Of a stretch of DNA of 64,000 nt, positions 56,485 through 64,000 are shown in pieces. Location of the stretch: assembly GCA_963743035.1 (NCBI GenBank), contig CAVUOB010000006.1, positions 372,001-436,000 on the forward strand, read 5' to 3'. Under the pieces are notes generated by a model. That model worked only from the letters and a program-made list of their open reading frames with translations, searched no databases and had not been told where the DNA came from. Source of the stretch: PALSA-911 sp963743035 (GTDB taxonomy: Bacteria; Pseudomonadota; Alphaproteobacteria; Acetobacterales; Acetobacteraceae). Position 1 is the first letter of the stretch; the number at the start of each line of letters is the position of its first letter. The position numbers and the translations under genes are program-made.

Positions 56485-57738
56485 TTGAAGCGCTTTACGT
56501 GGGTCGGCCTGGTGCTGACCCTGCTCGGCTTTCTCAATGCGCCCGAAGCGCCAGCGGCCGAGGCACCCGACGCCATCAAGATCGGCACGCTTTATGCGGC
56601 AAGCGGAACATTCGCCAGCACTTCCACCACCACATTGCGCGGGCTGCAGCTCTGGGCGGAAATCGTCAACGCCGATGGCGGGGTCTACGTCAAGGCGTTC
56701 GACAAGAAGCTGCCCGTCAAGCTGATCGCCTACGACGATCAGAGCAACACCGGCACCGCCGCGACGCTGTACAACCGCCTGATCACGCAAGACCATGTCC
56801 ATATGCTGGTGGCGGACATGGGATCGGTCATGACCTCGGTCGGCGTGCCGATCGCGCGCGAGCACAAGCAGCTGCTGTTCAACCAGACCGGCACGGGCGC
56901 GGCGTTGTTCTCGGCCGACAATCCCTACATCGTTCTGACCTCGGCGCAGATGTCGATCCCGTGGGCATCGACCCTTGCGGGGTTCCTGGCCCAGGACGGC
57001 GCGCAGCTCGGCATCAAGCGTGTGGCGTTGCTGTACGCGACCAATGACTTTACGCTCACCCAGGCCAATACCGTGCGCGCGTCGATCAAGGACGGCGGCA
57101 AGATGGAGATCGTCTACGACAGCGGCGTGCCTACCGACACCTCCAACTATGTCACCATCGTCAATACCATCGCCGCCAAGAAGCCGGACGCCGTCATCAG
57201 CCTGGCCTACCCGAATGCCGACATCGCGTTCCTTCGCGCGGTCGAGGATGCGGGCGCCTCGTTTCCGATGATATTCACGATCTATGCTGGGATTGAGAAC
57301 GAACTGGTCCATAAATCCGTCGGCGGTTCCGGCGTGCTGAACGTTTTCACCTACGTCCCGCCATCCGTCGTCGAAAACCCGGTGAACTTCGGCATGACCT
57401 TGCCGCAGTTCAAGGCAGCCTGGGAAAAGCGCTACGCCGGTGAGCACATGGAGTTTGGTTTCAACGCGCTCTCCGGCTACGACACCGGCCTGATCCTGGA
57501 GAAGACGCTTTCGGTCGCCACCAGCCTCGATCAGCTCGAGCTGCGCCGTGCCGTGTTCAGCCTGTCCGGGGAACTCAAGACGCTCGGCGGGTCGTTCAAG
57601 CTGCGCGCCGACGGTGCGCAGGAGGGGATGGGCAATCTGATCGGGCAGATCCAGAAACAACCGGACGGCAGCGAGAAGCTCGTGCCGGTCTACCCGGACG
57701 CCTCCAAGGTCGCCCAGCCGATCTATCCGCGTCCCTGA
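56485..57738 (+). CDS. ABC transporter substrate-binding protein (branched-chain amino acid type)
   Basis: A periplasmic protein of 417 residues. Taking the TTG at 56485, preceded by GGTGAGGAG, gives a clean signal peptide (KRFTWVGLVLTLLGFLNAPEAPAA). The mature part follows the periplasmic-binding-protein type 1 LivJ-like pattern: IKIGTLYAASGTFAS, LWAEIVNADGG, DDQSNTGTAATLYNRLI and a C-terminal FNALSGYDTGLIL. These proteins deliver amino acids, amides or aromatic acids to a Liv-type importer. No permease or ATPase genes are adjacent. A hairpin follows the gene. The frame is open farther upstream (56401), but that part has no signal-like features. Confidence 0.88.
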   Translation: MKRFTWVGLVLTLLGFLNAPEAPAAEAPDAIKIGTLYAASGTFASTSTTTLRGLQLWAEIVNADGGVYVKAFDKKLPVKLIAYDDQSNTGTAATLYNRLITQDHVHMLVADMGSVMTSVGVPIAREHKQLLFNQTGTGAALFSADNPYIVLTSAQMSIPWASTLAGFLAQDGAQLGIKRVALLYATNDFTLTQANTVRASIKDGGKMEIVYDSGVPTDTSNYVTIVNTIAAKKPDAVISLAYPNADIAFLRAVEDAGASFPMIFTIYAGIENELVHKSVGGSGVLNVFTYVPPSVVENPVNFGMTLPQFKAAWEKRYAGEHMEFGFNALSGYDTGLILEKTLSVATSLDQLELRRAVFSLSGELKTLGGSFKLRADGAQEGMGNLIGQIQKQPDGSEKLVPVYPDASKVAQPIYPRP

Positions 57739-57761
57739 AGCCCTGCCGACGAGGACGTTGG

Positions 57762-57792
57762 ACTTCCTACCCATCGCTCGCGGGTAGGAAGT
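57762..57792 (+). terminator. Hairpin terminator after the binding-protein gene
   Basis: A perfect 11-bp stem (57762-57772 with 57782-57792) and 9-base loop lie 24 bp after the stop. No U run follows, so it could serve as a bidirectional terminator together with the convergent cinA end. Confidence 0.6.
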
Positions 57793-57862
57793 TCAGCGTC
57801 CGGGGCGGCGACAACCCTCATCCGCCCATGCCCCGCGCCGGCGCGCTCCCTGAGCGACGGCC

Positions 57863-59134
57863 TCAGACCTTCTCGAAGTCGATACGTTCCACGACCGGAA
57901 GGCCCTGCAGATACCGGCGCAGGCAATCCAGCCCCAGTTCCACCGCACCCAGCCGCACCCACTCACGCCCGCCTAGGATGCGGGAGCGGCGGAACGTCAC
58001 CTCGCTCTCGGTGGCGATGCCGATCCAGATGGTGCCGCCGAAATCGATCCGGTCGGCGCCATCGTCGAGGTCGATCAGCACGGCCAGCGCATGGGTGGCG
58101 CCGGATTGGTGACGGGCGGCGATAGCGGCCTGCTCGACGCTCTCCTGCGTCAGGTCGTCGGCCGCATTGACATGCGTGAGGCCGATGGCCTCGAACAGCT
58201 GATGGCGATCGCGCGCGACAACGGCGCGGCGAAACACGTGCTCGGCGCCGGGCAGTGGCGAAAACCGGGCTGCCATCTGCCCGCCGGTGAAGGTTTCCAC
58301 CAGGGTCAGCGTGGCCTTCTGGCCGATCAGTTCGGCCAGCACGACGCCTTCCAGCGTCTGATCGTCCTCGCCCAGGATGAAATTGCCGAGCCGCTTGCGC
58401 ACTTCGGCCTGCACGGGCGCGAGCTTGCGGCCCACATCCGCCATATCGGCGCCGCGGATGGTGATCTTGGTTTCAAGCTGCGGATAATGCGCGCGAAAGC
58501 CGAGCTTGACGCTGCCATCCGGCACGATGTCCTCCACGCCGGCCAGCAGGCTGTCCGCGTGGGATTCGCCGATCCCGTAGGAATGGAAGCGCTTCAGGTG
58601 GATGCTGGTCTGGATGCCCGCGCGCTCCAGCAGGCGGGGGATGATCTGTTCCTCCAGCATCCGGCGCAGCTCGCGCGGCACGCCGGGGGTGAAGTAGAAG
58701 CGAGCCTTGCCGATATCCAGCGCGAAGCCGCAGGCGGTGCCGATCGGGTTGTCGATGAACTCCGCGGTCGCCGGCAGCATCGCCTGCTTGCGGTTGTTCG
58801 GCGGCATGACGCGCGAGCGGCGGGAGAAGAAATCCTCCATCCGCGCCAGCCATTCCTCGTGCAGCACCAGCTCCACCCCGGCGGCCTGGGCGGCGATTTC
58901 CTGCGACAGATCGTCCACGGTCGGTCCGAGCCCGCCGTTGACGATGACGACATCGGCGCGCTGGGACGCAAGCTGGAAGGCACTGAGCAGGGCTTCCCGG
59001 TCATCGCCGACGGTGGTGCCCCAGATGACCGTCAGGCCGGCGTCTTCCAGCTTCTGGCTCATGTAGGAGAAATTGCTGTTGACAATCTTGCCGGTGAGCA
59101 CTTCGTCGCCGGTGCAGAGGATTTCGATGCGCAT
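57863..59134 (-). CDS. cinA: CinA-family protein (competence/damage-inducible, NMN-deamidase-like)
   Basis: A protein of 423 residues with two domains. The N-terminal MoaB/MogA-like (COG1058) domain has EILCTGDEVLTGKIVNSN, VIVNGGLGPTVDD and FYFTPGVPREL. The C-terminal CinA domain starts near residue 270. In active deamidases the catalytic loop is ESCTGG; here it reads ETFTGG (about residue 280), so the nucleophilic Ser position is Thr and the next residue is Phe. Activity of the C-terminal domain is therefore doubtful. Otherwise length and layout fit pyridine-nucleotide salvage CinA proteins. Confidence 0.9.
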   Translation of the reverse strand: MRIEILCTGDEVLTGKIVNSNFSYMSQKLEDAGLTVIWGTTVGDDREALLSAFQLASQRADVVIVNGGLGPTVDDLSQEIAAQAAGVELVLHEEWLARMEDFFSRRSRVMPPNNRKQAMLPATAEFIDNPIGTACGFALDIGKARFYFTPGVPRELRRMLEEQIIPRLLERAGIQTSIHLKRFHSYGIGESHADSLLAGVEDIVPDGSVKLGFRAHYPQLETKITIRGADMADVGRKLAPVQAEVRKRLGNFILGEDDQTLEGVVLAELIGQKATLTLVETFTGGQMAARFSPLPGAEHVFRRAVVARDRHQLFEAIGLTHVNAADDLTQESVEQAAIAARHQSGATHALAVLIDLDDGADRIDFGGTIWIGIATESEVTFRRSRILGGREWVRLGAVELGLDCLRRYLQGLPVVERIDFEKV

Positions 59135-59205
59135 GTCCTGCCTGTCTTTTTCCTGGATCCAAACGGGCTTAGACCGGGATGGCCGGCGTGACCAGACGCG
59201 GGAGC

Positions 59206-60150
59206 TCAGACCGGCATCTGCCGCCGCTGATGGGCGCGCCCGATACGGGCGGCTTCCTCGCTATGGCCGGCAATGACCCGCACGCCTTCGTCCAGCCGCG
59301 CGGCGATGTTTTCGGGGGTGCAGGCCTCCAGGAAGGCGACCTTGTGCTTCCGGCACGCCGCGAAGATGCGGTCGCGCGCCGCCTGCATCTCCGGCGGATA
59401 GGGATTGTTGCGCACCGTGGTGTAGCCGAGCGACAGCCCGAGATCGCCGGGACCGATTTCGGCGAAACCCAATCCGGGAACGGAAAGGATGTGCTCCACG
59501 TTGTGCACGCCCTCCGGGCTTTCGATCTTCACGCCGAGCAGCAGCTCGCCCTCGGGGTTCAGCGGCCAGGGATCGGCGCGGCGCATGTATTCCTGCTCGG
59601 ACAGGTCCCAGATCGGCGCAGCGCTTCCCTCCGAGCCGCGGCCGCGCGTGCCGATGCCCAGCCTGCCATCCCGCGGCATCGACCGCAGGGCACCCTGCAT
59701 GCGCTCGAGCGGCGACGGCGTTTCCCAGTCCTGTCCGGTGATGTGATGCGGATAGCGGCAGGATTCGACGAAGGCCCGCACCGCATCCGCGCCTTCGGCC
59801 TGGCACAGCAGCACGCCGTGCACGCCGCGCCCGAGGATCTGGCGGAACTGCCAGGCGTTATGCAGCACATTGGCCTCGTCGGTGCCGTTCACCGGCGCTT
59901 CCACGATCACGGCCGGCGTCCGGTGGCCCGATCGGGTCGGCCCGGCGGAGGCGAGGCCCTTCATGTAGGCCTCCAGCCCCGCCATGTCGAAGGCGCCATG
60001 TTCCATGCCGACATTGATGTAGTCGGCCCAGGTGCCGGCATCCGCCACGCCCTGGGCAAAGCTCAGCACATGGCCGGAATGGGCGCCGGTGTAGTAGATG
60101 GCCTGGTCCTCGGCCAGCAGTTCGATCGCGCGGTTGATGCGGGCTGGCAT
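59206..60150 (-). CDS. HpcH/HpaI-family aldolase (2-oxo acid aldolase type)
   Basis: A protein of 314 residues of the phosphoenolpyruvate/pyruvate TIM-barrel superfamily. LLGVKIESPEGVHNVEHIL carries the metal-binding glutamate, and GFAEIGPGDLGLSLGY carries the metal-binding aspartate. GAGGGGG lies upstream of the ATG at 60150. Members cleave 4-hydroxy-2-oxo acids to pyruvate and an aldehyde. The N-terminal region is longer than in HpaI (usually about 265 residues), which hints at a distinct subgroup. No catabolic partners are adjacent. Confidence 0.88.
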   Translation of the reverse strand: MPARINRAIELLAEDQAIYYTGAHSGHVLSFAQGVADAGTWADYINVGMEHGAFDMAGLEAYMKGLASAGPTRSGHRTPAVIVEAPVNGTDEANVLHNAWQFRQILGRGVHGVLLCQAEGADAVRAFVESCRYPHHITGQDWETPSPLERMQGALRSMPRDGRLGIGTRGRGSEGSAAPIWDLSEQEYMRRADPWPLNPEGELLLGVKIESPEGVHNVEHILSVPGLGFAEIGPGDLGLSLGYTTVRNNPYPPEMQAARDRIFAACRKHKVAFLEACTPENIAARLDEGVRVIAGHSEEAARIGRAHQRRQMPV

Positions 60151-60275
60151 GTGTTTTCCCCCTCGATCCACGGCTGTTGATGCATCCTCCGCCGCACGGC
60201 GCGGGGTGACAAGACGGCAGGATTGGCGGACATGACCCCAACCACGCGCGCGAGGCCCTGAATGCCGAGACTACA

Positions 60276-61244
60276 ATGCTGAGAATACTGTGCGCCGACG
60301 GCAGCGGCTTCACTCCGGCGCCGCCGGGCGGGGAGCTGCCGGATGGCCCCTGGATCGACCTGCTATCCCCGACGGCGGAGGAAACCGCGCTGCTGGAGGC
60401 GCAGACCGGGCTCGATGTCGCGTCCCGCGACCAGCTGGCGGAGATCGAGAGCTCCTCGCGCCTGTCGGAGCGGGACGGCGTGCTCTATCTCAGCATTCCC
60501 GTGGTCATCGATCATCCGCGCGGCATGGCGGTTACCTCGCAGATCGGCATCGTGCTGTCCGAGCAGCGCCTGGTGACCATCCGCTTCGGCGAGGTGCCGG
60601 GCTTCGCCGCCTATGTGCAGAGCCTGACCAGCCACCCCGCGCACAGCCCGGCGGCGGTGTTCGTGGGTTTCCTGGAAGCGCTGGTGGACCGCACGGCGGA
60701 CCAGCTGGAACGCGTGCGCGACGACATGGATACGGCGTCCAACCGCATCTTCCTGCAGCATTCCGGAGCGCGCGGCCCGAGCCAGGACAATCGCGAACTG
60801 CGCGAAGCGCTGCAGAAGGTCAGCCTGACCGGGGATTTCGTCTCCCGCCTGCATGACACGTTGCTCGTGGTGGGGCGGATCGTCGGCTATGTCGGCTCGA
60901 TCGGGCCGGCCTGGTTCCCGACGGCGCTGCGCCCGCGCATGAAGACGCTGCGCCAGGACATCGCGTCCCTCAAGGAGTTCGACGGGCATTTGTCGCAGAA
61001 GGTGCAGTTCCTGCTGGACGCGATCCTGGGCTTCATCAACATCGCACAAAACCACATCATTAAGGTGCTGGCCGTCGTGGGCACCGTGGGCGTGCCGCCG
61101 ACGCTGATCGCCAGCATCTACGGCATGAATTTCGAGGCGATGCCGGAGCTGAAATTCGTCTACGGCTACCCGGTCGCGCTAGGCGCGATCGTGCTGAGCG
61201 CGGTGCTGCCACTGCTGTGGTTCAAGCGCAAAGGCTGGCTGTAG
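60276..61244 (+). CDS. corA: CorA-family magnesium/divalent cation transporter
   Basis: A protein of 322 residues with a large N-terminal cytoplasmic domain, long helices (about 130-250) and two C-terminal membrane helices. The signature YGMNFEAMPEL lies between them (GMN motif, about residue 290), and the protein ends in a basic tail KRKGWL. It forms a pentameric channel for Mg2+ or related cations (Co2+, Ni2+ or Zn2+ in some members). It is convergent with zwf. Confidence 0.95.
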   Translation: MLRILCADGSGFTPAPPGGELPDGPWIDLLSPTAEETALLEAQTGLDVASRDQLAEIESSSRLSERDGVLYLSIPVVIDHPRGMAVTSQIGIVLSEQRLVTIRFGEVPGFAAYVQSLTSHPAHSPAAVFVGFLEALVDRTADQLERVRDDMDTASNRIFLQHSGARGPSQDNRELREALQKVSLTGDFVSRLHDTLLVVGRIVGYVGSIGPAWFPTALRPRMKTLRQDIASLKEFDGHLSQKVQFLLDAILGFINIAQNHIIKVLAVVGTVGVPPTLIASIYGMNFEAMPELKFVYGYPVALGAIVLSAVLPLLWFKRKGWL

Positions 61245-61271
61245 CGGCTTGCGCATTCAGCATTCCCGCGG

Positions 61272-62750
61272 TCAATCGTCGTCGTCGTGCCAGGTCCGGC
61301 CGTCACGCTCGATCAGGGCGATGGCCGAGGAAGGGCCCCACGTGCCGGCAGTGTAGCCCTTCGGGCCTTCCTCGGAGGCGAGCCAGGCGTCCAGGATCGG
61401 GTCGATCCAGGACCAAGCCGCCTCCACCTCGTCACGGCGCATGAACAGCGTCTGATTGCCGCGGACCACGTCCATCACCAGGCGTTCATAGGCATCCGGA
61501 TTGCGCACGCCGAACGCGTCGGCAAAGCTCATGTCCAGCGGCACGTGGCGCAGGCGCATGCCGCCGGGGCCGGGATCCTTGATCATCAGCCACAGCTTCA
61601 CCCCCTCGTCCGGCTGCAGCCGGATTACCAGGCGGTTGGCGGCGATCGGGCCGGCCGAGCTGTCGAACACCGAATGCGGGATGGGGCGGAACGTCACGAC
61701 GATCTCCGACACCCGCTCGGGCAGCCGCTTGCCGGTGCGCAGGAAGAATGGCACGCCGGCCCAGCGCCAGTTGCCGATCTCCGCCTTGATCGCCACGAAG
61801 GTCTCGGTGCGGCTGGCCTTCGACTCCAGCTCATCCAGATAGCCCGGCACCGCGCCGTCGGCGATGGCGCCGGCACGATACTGCCCGCGCACCGTCAACG
61901 CCGCCGCGTTGCTCTCGTTGATCGGCTTCAGCGCCTTCAGCACCTTAAGTTTCTCGTCGCGCACGGAATCCGCCTCGATGGAGACCGGTGTCTCGATCGC
62001 CACCAGGCACAGCAGCTGCAGCATGTGGTTCTGCACCATGTCGCGCAGCGCGCCGGCATTGTCGTAATAGGCGCCGCGCCCCTCCACGCCGATGCTCTCC
62101 GCCACCGTGATCTGCACGCTGTCGATGTAGCGGCTGTTCCACAGCGGTTCGAACAGCGCGTTGGCGAAGCGCAGCGCCATCAGGTTCTGCACCGTCTCCT
62201 TGCCCAGATAATGGTCGATCCGGTAAATGTTGCGTTCCGCGAACACCTCGCCAATGGTGTCGTTCACTTCCCGCGCCGTCTCCAGATCCTTGCCGATCGG
62301 CTTTTCCACCACCAGGCGGGTGCGCTCGGTCACCAGCTTGCGCTTGCCCAACTGCTTGGCGATGACGGTGAACAGCCTGGGCGCGGTGGCGAGGTAGCAG
62401 ACCCTCACGCGGTCCTCGCCTTCCTTCAGGATCTCCGCCAGCTCATTCCAGCCCTTGTCCGCGCCCACGTCGACGGCAACGTAGAACAGCCGTTCGCAGA
62501 AGCGCCTCAGGCCGGCTTCGTCCACCTTGCCCTCGCCCACGCTGGCTAGCACGGCCTCGCGCGCCGTCGCGCGAAATTCCTCGTGCGAATTAGGGCTGCG
62601 GGACACGCCGATGATGCGCGCTTCGTCGGGAATCTGCCCGGCCATGTCGCGATAGTACAGCGCCGGCAGCAGCTTGCGCACCGAAAGGTCGCCGCTGGCG
62701 CCAAATACCACTATGTCGAACGGTTCCACGGCAATTACCCGCGTGACCAT
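61272..62750 (-). CDS. zwf: Glucose-6-phosphate 1-dehydrogenase
   Basis: A protein of 492 residues. The NADP-binding GASGDLSVRKLLPALY is near the N terminus (residues 17-22 for GASGDL), the catalytic RIDHYLGKETVQN lies near residue 180, and FRPIPHSVF and FMRRDEVEAAWSW occur in the C-terminal domain. It catalyses the first step of the oxidative pentose phosphate and Entner-Doudoroff routes. It is in the same orientation as the SDR gene 13 bp upstream. No other pathway genes (pgl, edd) are in the window. Confidence 0.97.
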   Translation of the reverse strand: MVTRVIAVEPFDIVVFGASGDLSVRKLLPALYYRDMAGQIPDEARIIGVSRSPNSHEEFRATAREAVLASVGEGKVDEAGLRRFCERLFYVAVDVGADKGWNELAEILKEGEDRVRVCYLATAPRLFTVIAKQLGKRKLVTERTRLVVEKPIGKDLETAREVNDTIGEVFAERNIYRIDHYLGKETVQNLMALRFANALFEPLWNSRYIDSVQITVAESIGVEGRGAYYDNAGALRDMVQNHMLQLLCLVAIETPVSIEADSVRDEKLKVLKALKPINESNAAALTVRGQYRAGAIADGAVPGYLDELESKASRTETFVAIKAEIGNWRWAGVPFFLRTGKRLPERVSEIVVTFRPIPHSVFDSSAGPIAANRLVIRLQPDEGVKLWLMIKDPGPGGMRLRHVPLDMSFADAFGVRNPDAYERLVMDVVRGNQTLFMRRDEVEAAWSWIDPILDAWLASEEGPKGYTAGTWGPSSAIALIERDGRTWHDDDD

Positions 62751-62763
62751 ACATACTGTCCCT

Positions 62764-63534
62764 TCAGCGCCAGCCCCCGCCGCCGTTCACATAGACGGTA
62801 TCGGCCGTCATGTAAGTGCAGGCATCCGAGCACATGAACAGCACAAGCTCGCCGATCTCCTCCGGTTCCCCGTAGCGCTTCATCGGCACGTCTTCCTTGA
62901 ACTTGGCCATCAGCTCCGGCGAGGTGTTGGCCGCAGCCTGGAACGGCGTGTTGATCGGGCCCGGCGAGATAGACAGCGCACGGATGCCGCGATCGGCGAA
63001 TTCGCGCGCCACGCCCAGCGTCATGGACAGCACCGCCCCCTTGGCCGCGGCATAATGCACGGAAGCACCGGGGCCGCCGCGCTTGTGCGACATGCTGGCG
63101 ACATTGACGATCACCCCGAAGCCGCGTTCCAGCATATGCGGCAGCACCGCCTGCATGCCGTAGAATACGCCCTTGGTGTTCAGCTCGAAGGTCTTGTCGT
63201 ACAGCGCGTCGTCGATCTCCAGGAACTTCGCCCGGCGCAACGCGGCGCCGGCGGCGTTGAACTCGAAATCAACGGCACCGAAGGTCTCGATCGCCCGGGC
63301 GATCATGGCGCTCACCTGCTCGCGCGAACACACGTCGGTCGGCACCGAAATGGCCTTGGCGCCGTGCTGGATCACCGTCTCGGCGGTACGCGCGGCGCCC
63401 GCGGCATCGATATCGGCGCAGACCACGTTGGCGCCCTCGCGCGCGAAGATCAGCGCCGTGGCGCGACCGATGCCGCTGGCGGCGCCGGTGATGACGATGG
63501 TCTTGCCGTGGAAGTAGTCTTGGGTCTTGGGCAT
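62764..63534 (-). CDS. Short-chain dehydrogenase/reductase (SDR)
   Basis: A protein of 256 residues: the cofactor motif TGAASGIGRA, NVASMSHKRGG with the catalytic Ser, and YAAAKGAVL with the YxxxK pair. The C terminus NGGGGWR is typical of FabG-like classical SDRs. The substrate is unknown. The frame is continuous with the upstream acyl-CoA dehydrogenase, so it looks like the C-terminal half of a fusion. An extra base at 63555-63556 most probably creates this, and the ATG at 63534 is taken as the real start. Confidence 0.88.
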   Translation of the reverse strand: MPKTQDYFHGKTIVITGAASGIGRATALIFAREGANVVCADIDAAGAARTAETVIQHGAKAISVPTDVCSREQVSAMIARAIETFGAVDFEFNAAGAALRRAKFLEIDDALYDKTFELNTKGVFYGMQAVLPHMLERGFGVIVNVASMSHKRGGPGASVHYAAAKGAVLSMTLGVAREFADRGIRALSISPGPINTPFQAAANTSPELMAKFKEDVPMKRYGEPEEIGELVLFMCSDACTYMTADTVYVNGGGGWR

Positions 63535-63551
63535 CTGTCGTTCGCCTTGTC

Positions 63552-64000
63552 TCAGGACCGATTTGGGCAGGCCGAGCACCCGCTCGGCGAGATAGGACAG
63601 GATCAGCTGCGGGCTGACCGGCGCGATGCGGGGGATCATGATTTCGCGGAAATAGCGCTCTACATGATATTCCTCGGCATAGCCCATGCCGCCATGGGTC
63701 ATCACCGCCTGCTCGCAGGCATGGAACCCGGCTTCGGCGGCCAGATATTTAGCGGCATTGGCCTCCGCGCCGCATTCCATGCCGCGATCATACAGATTGG
63801 CGGCCTTCAGCATCATCAGGTTGGCGGCTTCCAGCTCCGCCCAGTTCTTGGCCAGCGGGTGCTGGATGGACTGGTTCTGGCCGATCGGACGGCCGAACAC
63901 CACGCGTTCCCGGGCGTATTTCGTCGCCCGCGCCAGCGCGGCCCGGCCGATGCCGACGGCCTCGGCGGCAATCAGCACGCGTTCGGGGTTCAGGCCGTGG
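63552..64000 (-). CDS. Acyl-CoA dehydrogenase, C-terminal part (runs off the window), probable one-base insertion near its end
   Basis: About 149 codons of the C-terminal helical domain of an acyl-CoA dehydrogenase are visible: RVLIAAEAVGIGRAAL, RVVFGRPIGQNQSIQHPLA, MTHGGMGYAEEYHVERYFRE and a final SYLAERVLGLPKSV. Removing one of the two Gs at 63555-63556 (+ strand) brings a TGA into frame immediately after KSV, the usual end of this family. As written, the frame instead runs on into the SDR. The enzyme should oxidise an acyl-CoA with FAD; the 5' end and active-site base lie beyond the right edge. Confidence 0.85.

Overview
The window is GC-rich, densely coded chromosomal DNA from an alphaproteobacterium, most probably from the Rhodospirillales/Acetobacteraceae neighbourhood. 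That placement is inferred from gene content and order (hfq-hflX-mazG, mltB-rlpA-dac-tmk-holB-metG-tatD, sdhE-mfd beside recG, hopanoid genes) and was not computed. It holds about 60 protein genes, one tRNA-Ser(UGA), a gene remnant, several hairpin terminators and a few short repeats. I see no phage, insertion sequence, CRISPR array, toxin-antitoxin pair or recognisable defence locus, and no convincing undescribed multi-gene system.

Layout. 0-4.6 kb (minus strand): a GldA/GldF/GldG-type ABC exporter operon with a DUF4340 protein and a partial NUDIX hydrolase. 4.8-6.9 kb: a class II aldolase, an ATP-grasp-like gene remnant and a TauD-family dioxygenase. 7.0-12.9 kb: recG, sdhE and mfd. 13-16.8 kb: an orphan beta-rich protein, a DUF2147 protein, a DsbA-family protein and a peptide-type solute-binding protein. 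17-20.8 kb: MFS transporter, CoA transferase, enoyl-CoA hydratase and SRPBCC protein, a likely acyl-CoA catabolic unit. 20.7-24.2 kb (minus): MBL hydrolase, TauD dioxygenase, small protein and LLM monooxygenase, a likely catabolic operon. 24.4-31 kb: parvulin, lytic transglycosylase, polysaccharide deacetylase, metallophosphatase, VOC dioxygenase, sulfotransferase and HAD phosphatase. 31.2-33.7 kb: hfq, hflX and mazG. 33.8-41.8 kb (minus): an eight-gene envelope/replication/translation operon. 42-44.6 kb: PrpD-family and Ldh-family enzymes, then tRNA-Ser. 45-47.9 kb: a PEP-CTERM-like protein with a response regulator and a histidine kinase. 47.9-50.3 kb: divergent hopanoid genes hpnL and hpnI. 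50.4-64 kb: msrP, D-cysteine desulfhydrase, DUF2252, D-amino-acid transaminase, MetE-like protein, branched-chain-type binding protein, cinA, HpcH aldolase, corA, zwf, an SDR and a partial acyl-CoA dehydrogenase.

The most important practical observation concerns sequence quality. Six conserved genes (ABC ATPase, recG, mfd, tmk, dac, acyl-CoA dehydrogenase) each need removal of exactly one extra base to read correctly. Every case is a +1 insertion, and tmk is normally essential. This pattern fits assembly or sequencing error better than gene decay, so I annotate these genes across the break and flag each one.

The biologically interesting points are the PEP-CTERM-like protein next to a two-component pair, the MBL/TauD/LLM operon, the palindromic repeat element after hpnI, the ATP-grasp remnant, and the altered CinA active-site motif.
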